Shown piece after piece: positions 60,813 through 64,000 of a DNA stretch of 64,000 nucleotides (position 1 is the stretch's first letter; each line of letters opens with the position of its first letter). This DNA is from Pandoraea bronchicola (GTDB lineage Bacteria; Pseudomonadota; Gammaproteobacteria; Burkholderiales; Burkholderiaceae): contig NZ_CABPST010000004.1 in the NCBI RefSeq assembly GCF_902459805.1, positions 186,001 to 250,000 on the forward strand, in the 5' to 3' direction. A model generated the notes under the pieces. That model searched no databases, had not been told where the DNA came from, and saw nothing but the letters and a program-made list of their open reading frames with translations. A program made the translations under genes and the position numbers.

Positions 60813-62185
60813 TTGGATTTCCTGCCAGGTTGGGAGATGGGCACTACGGCGTCGGCAAGCGCGAGAACCCGGCTCACGAACGTTTCGGCGGCACCCAGAT
60901 AGTGTTGCGGGTCCATCAGGCGCTCAAGAGCATCGCCGGACAGCACACGTGCGATCTCGTCGTCGTCACGCAGCACGTCGCGCAGATGGCGCCGCTGAGC
61001 AAGCGCGTCGCGGCAACAGGACTCGACGCGCCGGTGCGCTTCGAGACGCCCCATCGCCTCGCCAAGCGCCATCGTCACAGCTTCGGCCATGATGAGCCCG
61101 TGCGTCATCTCGAGATTCGCTCGCATGCGCGTCGTATCGACTGTCCAGTCGTCGACGAGTGTGCTCGCCGTGGCCAGCGCGCCGCCGCACAGCATGAGCA
61201 GTTCAGGCAGTGTCTCCCACTCGGCATGCCAGGTGCCCAGACCGCGCTCATGGTCCTGCTGCATCGCAGCGAACAGCGTGGCGGCCAGTTGCGGGGTTCG
61301 GGCGGCGGCGGCCAGCATCGCGGCGCATCCGACCGGGTTGCGTTTGTGCGGCATGGTGGATGAACCGCCGCGCCCCGGGCCGGAAGCCTCGGCAATCTCG
61401 CCCACTTCGGTTTGCGTCAGCATGGCCGTGTCGCGCGCGAATTTACCGAGCGAGCCGGTCAACGACGCCGCCCAGCCGCCGACGCGCACAATGCGATCGC
61501 GCTGGCCGTGCCACGGCATGGGCGCATCCGGCAAGCCAAGGTGCCGGGCCAGCGCTGCTGCGACCGCAGGCCCTTCTGTGCCGAGCGATGCCAGCGTGCC
61601 CGAAGCACCGCCAAACTGCACACACAGCGCCTGCTCACGCACGCTCGCGAGATCGGCGCGCGCGCGCAGCAAGGCGTCGAGCGTGCCCGCGAGCTTGAGC
61701 CCGAATGTGATCGGCAACGCATGTTGCAGCCACGTGCGGCCAACCATGACCGTCGCGCGATGCTGTCGCACCTGTGCGGCGAGTTGGTGGATGAGACCGT
61801 CGAGATCGGCCCCCATATCGTCGAGGGCGCCGCGCACTTGCAGGACGAGACCGGTATCGATGGCATCCTGACTGGTAGCCCCCCAATGCACGAAGCGGGC
61901 GGCGTCGGCATCGAGCGCCTTCACGCGAGCCGTCAGTTGCTTGACCAGAGGAATGGCGAGGTTGCCCGCAAAGGCCGCGTCATCGCGCAGGGCGGTCCAG
62001 TCGAGGTCGTTGGCGCGGGCCGCCGCGGTAATGGGGGCAACAGCAGCGGCCGGAATCACACCGGCCTCGGCTTCGGCGGCAGCCAGCGCCACTTCGAAGT
62101 CGAGCATGCCCTGGAGCGTGGCCTCGCGCGAGAAACGCGCCGTCACGGCAGCGCCGCGCAGCAAGGAATCAAGCAGTTCCGTCAT
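60809..62185 (-). CDS. pcaB: 3-carboxy-cis,cis-muconate cycloisomerase PcaB
   Basis: 458 residues from ATG 62185; a TTG further up adds twelve residues and is less likely. It belongs to the fumarase/argininosuccinate lyase fold with the signature GRGGSSTMPHKRNPVGC, plus HWGATSQDAIDTGLVLQ. It forms 4-carboxymuconolactone from the ring-opened product. A 155-base gap separates it from pcaG, larger than elsewhere in this unit, so an internal promoter is possible. Confidence 0.96.
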   Translation of the reverse strand: MTELLDSLLRGAAVTARFSREATLQGMLDFEVALAAAEAEAGVIPAAAVAPITAAARANDLDWTALRDDAAFAGNLAIPLVKQLTARVKALDADAARFVHWGATSQDAIDTGLVLQVRGALDDMGADLDGLIHQLAAQVRQHRATVMVGRTWLQHALPITFGLKLAGTLDALLRARADLASVREQALCVQFGGASGTLASLGTEGPAVAAALARHLGLPDAPMPWHGQRDRIVRVGGWAASLTGSLGKFARDTAMLTQTEVGEIAEASGPGRGGSSTMPHKRNPVGCAAMLAAAARTPQLAATLFAAMQQDHERGLGTWHAEWETLPELLMLCGGALATASTLVDDWTVDTTRMRANLEMTHGLIMAEAVTMALGEAMGRLEAHRRVESCCRDALAQRRHLRDVLRDDDEIARVLSGDALERLMDPQHYLGAAETFVSRVLALADAVVPISQPGRKSK

Positions 62186-62340
62186 CGGAGAATCGATGGT
62201 GGTTAAGGTCTGCTCACGCAAGTTCCAGACGCGTGGTCAAACCCTTGTACATTGCAAAAATGCAGATACGGCCACGGGCCGCCGGCACTTTCATGCCAGC
62301 AGCCCGAAGCCGCGCCAGTTTCAGCCTTGCACGACCGACT

Positions 62341-62931
62341 TCACAGATCGAGGAAAACCGTCTCCTCGTCGCCCTGCATGCGGATGTCGAACCGGTACGT
62401 CACACGGCCGCCGCTCACTTCGCGGCGTGCGATCAGCGTGTGGCGACGCTCGGCCGGCACTTGTTGCAGCACCGGGTCGAGCGCATTGGCCTTTGCCTCG
62501 TCGTCGAAATAGATACGCGTAAACAGATGATTGAGCAAGCCCCGCATCGTCAGAATCACATCGATGCGCGGCGCCTCACCCGGCGACGTTGCGCCCGGCT
62601 TGATCGTCTCGATGACGAAGCGGTTCTCGGCGTCCGTACCGGTGCCGCAACGGCCTGCGCCGGCAAAGCCGGTACGCTCGATCTCGTCGGCGTTCTGCAC
62701 GTAGCGGCCATGAGCGTCGGCCTGCACGACCTCGATCAGGGCGTCGTTGATCGGATGGCCTGCGCCATCGAGCACTTGTCCGATCAGACGGATGGCTTCA
62801 CCTTCGGCGCGATCGAGCGCCACGACAGGCGTGAAAGCGCTCTTGAAGTCGTAACGGTACTGCTCCGGCGAGAGGCCATAGGCGAAGTAGGGACCGACGG
62901 TCTGCGACGGCGTTTGCTGATAATCGGACAT
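62341..62931 (-). CDS. pcaG: protocatechuate 3,4-dioxygenase alpha subunit PcaG
   Basis: 196 residues. SQTVGPYFAYGL at the start and EVVQADAHGRYVQNADE show the intradiol dioxygenase fold; the alpha subunit lacks the iron ligands, as expected. With PcaH it cleaves protocatechuate between its hydroxyl groups. It starts three bases after the pcaH stop. Confidence 0.96.
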   Translation of the reverse strand: MSDYQQTPSQTVGPYFAYGLSPEQYRYDFKSAFTPVVALDRAEGEAIRLIGQVLDGAGHPINDALIEVVQADAHGRYVQNADEIERTGFAGAGRCGTGTDAENRFVIETIKPGATSPGEAPRIDVILTMRGLLNHLFTRIYFDDEAKANALDPVLQQVPAERRHTLIARREVSGGRVTYRFDIRMQGDEETVFLDL

Positions 62932-62934
62932 GGC

Positions 62935-63645
62935 TCAGGACTCCATCGGCGTTTGGTCGGCACCGCGCAGCACGATGTCGAATTCATAACCCAGTGCGTA
63001 CTCGGGCTCGGTGATGTCCATCGAGAAGCGCGCGATCAGACGGTCGCGGGCATGCGCCGGTGTGGCCTGGAAAATCGGATCGTAAGCCAGCAGCGGATCG
63101 CCCGGGAAATACATCTGCGTGACGAGCCGCGTCGCGAAGTACTGACCGAACACCGAAAAGTGCAAATGCTGCGGACGCCAAGCGTTGTGGTGATTCTTCC
63201 ACGGATAGGCGCCGGGCTTGATGGTCAGGAATTTGTAGCGGCCCTGTGCGTCGGTCAGGGCACGGCCGGCCCCGAGGAAGTTCGCGTCGAGCGGTGCATC
63301 GTGCTGGTCGACCTTATGCACATAGCGGCCACACGCGTTGGCCTGCCACAGCTCCACGAGCGTGTTCGGCACCGGACGGCCGCCTTCGTCGAGCACACGG
63401 CCCGTCACGATCATGCGCTCCCCCAGCGGCTCGCCGTTGCGAACCGCGTTACGCGTGAGATCGCTGTCGAGCTCACCGATGAGGCCGTGACCGTAGACCG
63501 GCGAGCGCAGGTTCGCGAGGTTCTGCTTGACCGGTACGAGCAATTGTTTGGGGCCGCGCAGCGCCGTGGACTTATACCCGCTGTCGATGAGCTTGGGATG
63601 AGAATCCCAGTCGCGGGGGCGCAGGACGGTGGTCGTTTCCGACAT
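62935..63645 (-). CDS. pcaH: protocatechuate 3,4-dioxygenase beta subunit PcaH
   Basis: 236 residues from ATG 63645, with TGGAGTGAG upstream. The four ferric iron ligands are present at the numbers known from Pseudomonas: Y108 (GRYVH), Y147 (GAYPW), H160 and H162 (RPQHLHF). LIDSGYKSTALRGPKQ near the start is characteristic. It opens the aromatic ring to 3-carboxy-cis,cis-muconate with molecular oxygen. It is the first gene of the unit and is divergent from pcaQ. Confidence 0.97.
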   Translation of the reverse strand: MSETTTVLRPRDWDSHPKLIDSGYKSTALRGPKQLLVPVKQNLANLRSPVYGHGLIGELDSDLTRNAVRNGEPLGERMIVTGRVLDEGGRPVPNTLVELWQANACGRYVHKVDQHDAPLDANFLGAGRALTDAQGRYKFLTIKPGAYPWKNHHNAWRPQHLHFSVFGQYFATRLVTQMYFPGDPLLAYDPIFQATPAHARDRLIARFSMDITEPEYALGYEFDIVLRGADQTPMES

Positions 63646-63702
63646 GGTCTCACTCCATTTTGTGTTGACGGATCTGGCTTGCCGCCAGCTTGTTTTCGAC
63701 AC

Positions 63703-63725
63703 TATATCCATAATCAATGGATATA
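63703..63725. promoter_or_regulatory. TATATCCAT-N5-ATGGATATA inverted repeat between pcaH and pcaQ
   Basis: Perfect 9-bp arms around AATCA, 57 bases upstream of pcaH and 39 before pcaQ. This is the expected kind of site for the LysR regulator PcaQ in the divergent promoter. Confidence 0.65.
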
Positions 63726-63764
63726 TTTATTGACATTTTATTAGGTTTTTCATAACTTTTCGGC

Positions 63765-64000
63765 ATGGAAAGACACCGACTCGACGGGCGAATCAAGCTG
63801 CGTCATCTGCAATGCCTGCTGGCCGTGGCACAGCACGGCAGCCTTCAGCGCGCGGCCGAAGCGCTGTCCATCACGCAACCGGCGGTCAGCAAGACGATTG
63901 CCGAACTGGAAGGACTGCTCGGGGTGCGGTTGTTCGATCGCGGACGCAATGGCGCGCGGCCGACCGCGCAGGCCGAGTTGTTCTTGCGGCATGCGGGGGC
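63765..64000 (+). CDS. pcaQ: LysR-family regulator PcaQ, N-terminal part (3' end outside window)
   Basis: The first 78 codons to the window edge encode a LysR DNA-binding domain: the RIKLRHLQCLLAVAQHGSLQRAAEALSITQPAVSKTIAELEGLLGVRLFDR stretch, then NGARPTAQAELFLRHAG. The start LDGRIKLRHLQ and the place divergent from pcaH are those of PcaQ, the activator of protocatechuate genes in response to carboxymuconate-type intermediates. The effector domain cannot be seen. Confidence 0.85.
   Translation, partial: MERHRLDGRIKLRHLQCLLAVAQHGSLQRAAEALSITQPAVSKTIAELEGLLGVRLFDRGRNGARPTAQAELFLRHAG

Overview
The window is high-GC DNA of a betaproteobacterium. The porins with the Burkholderiales signature (SNVTLYGLIDSG type), the pob/pca gene set and overall gene content point to Burkholderiaceae; Pandoraea is my best guess, by recognition rather than by any marker gene. 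No rRNA, tRNA, CRISPR, prophage or insertion sequence was seen.

Layout. 1-2.5 kb: end of a TauE/SafE anion exporter, a PfkB sugar kinase and a LysR regulator. 2.6-6.9 kb: an SDR reductase and a MipA/OmpV outer membrane protein, divergent from an OmpR-type two-component system, with a 22-bp palindrome between. 7-11.5 kb: a porin whose stop codon overlaps the start of a three-gene ABC importer (ATPase, binding protein, fused permease). 11.6-42.7 kb: a nearly complete flagellar locus. 43-45.4 kb: ahpF and ahpC. 45.5-47.5 kb: a beta-propeller protein and an HTH/TPR regulator. 47.6-52.6 kb: a YfcC-type carrier, an IclR regulator and an N-formylglutamate amidohydrolase, divergent from a second porin. 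52.6-55.4 kb: a small exported protein, then MarR and a ClC chloride protein with CBS domains. 55.4-64 kb: 4-hydroxybenzoate/protocatechuate catabolism (pcaK, pobA, pobR, pcaD, pcaC, pcaB, pcaG, pcaH, start of pcaQ).

The flagellar locus is the centrepiece. A plus-strand operon (fliM-like, fliN, fliP, fliQ, fliR, flhB, flhA) builds the switch and export gate. Facing away are fliE and, further right on the minus strand, three more units: fliF-G-H-I-J-D-S-T-K-fliA-motA-motB-flgM-flgN; flgB to flgL plus an unknown gene; and the flagellin gene. The order matches the lateral/Flag-2 type (lfh-lfi, lfg-laf) known from E. coli 042 and Vibrio. Neither the LafK activator nor FlhDC is present, and flgA, fliL, fliO and chemotaxis genes are also missing. 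The unknown gene sits where lafW sits in Flag-2. The FliM-like protein lacks the CheY-binding tail, and FliG lacks three of the charged residues used for torque in E. coli. A short element resembling TGGGAAAA lies upstream of all four minus-strand flagellar units, always on the coding strand.

In the right part, PobA turns 4-hydroxybenzoate into protocatechuate, PcaHG opens the ring, and PcaB, PcaC and PcaD carry it to 3-oxoadipate; PcaK imports the substrate, and PobR and PcaQ are the likely regulators.
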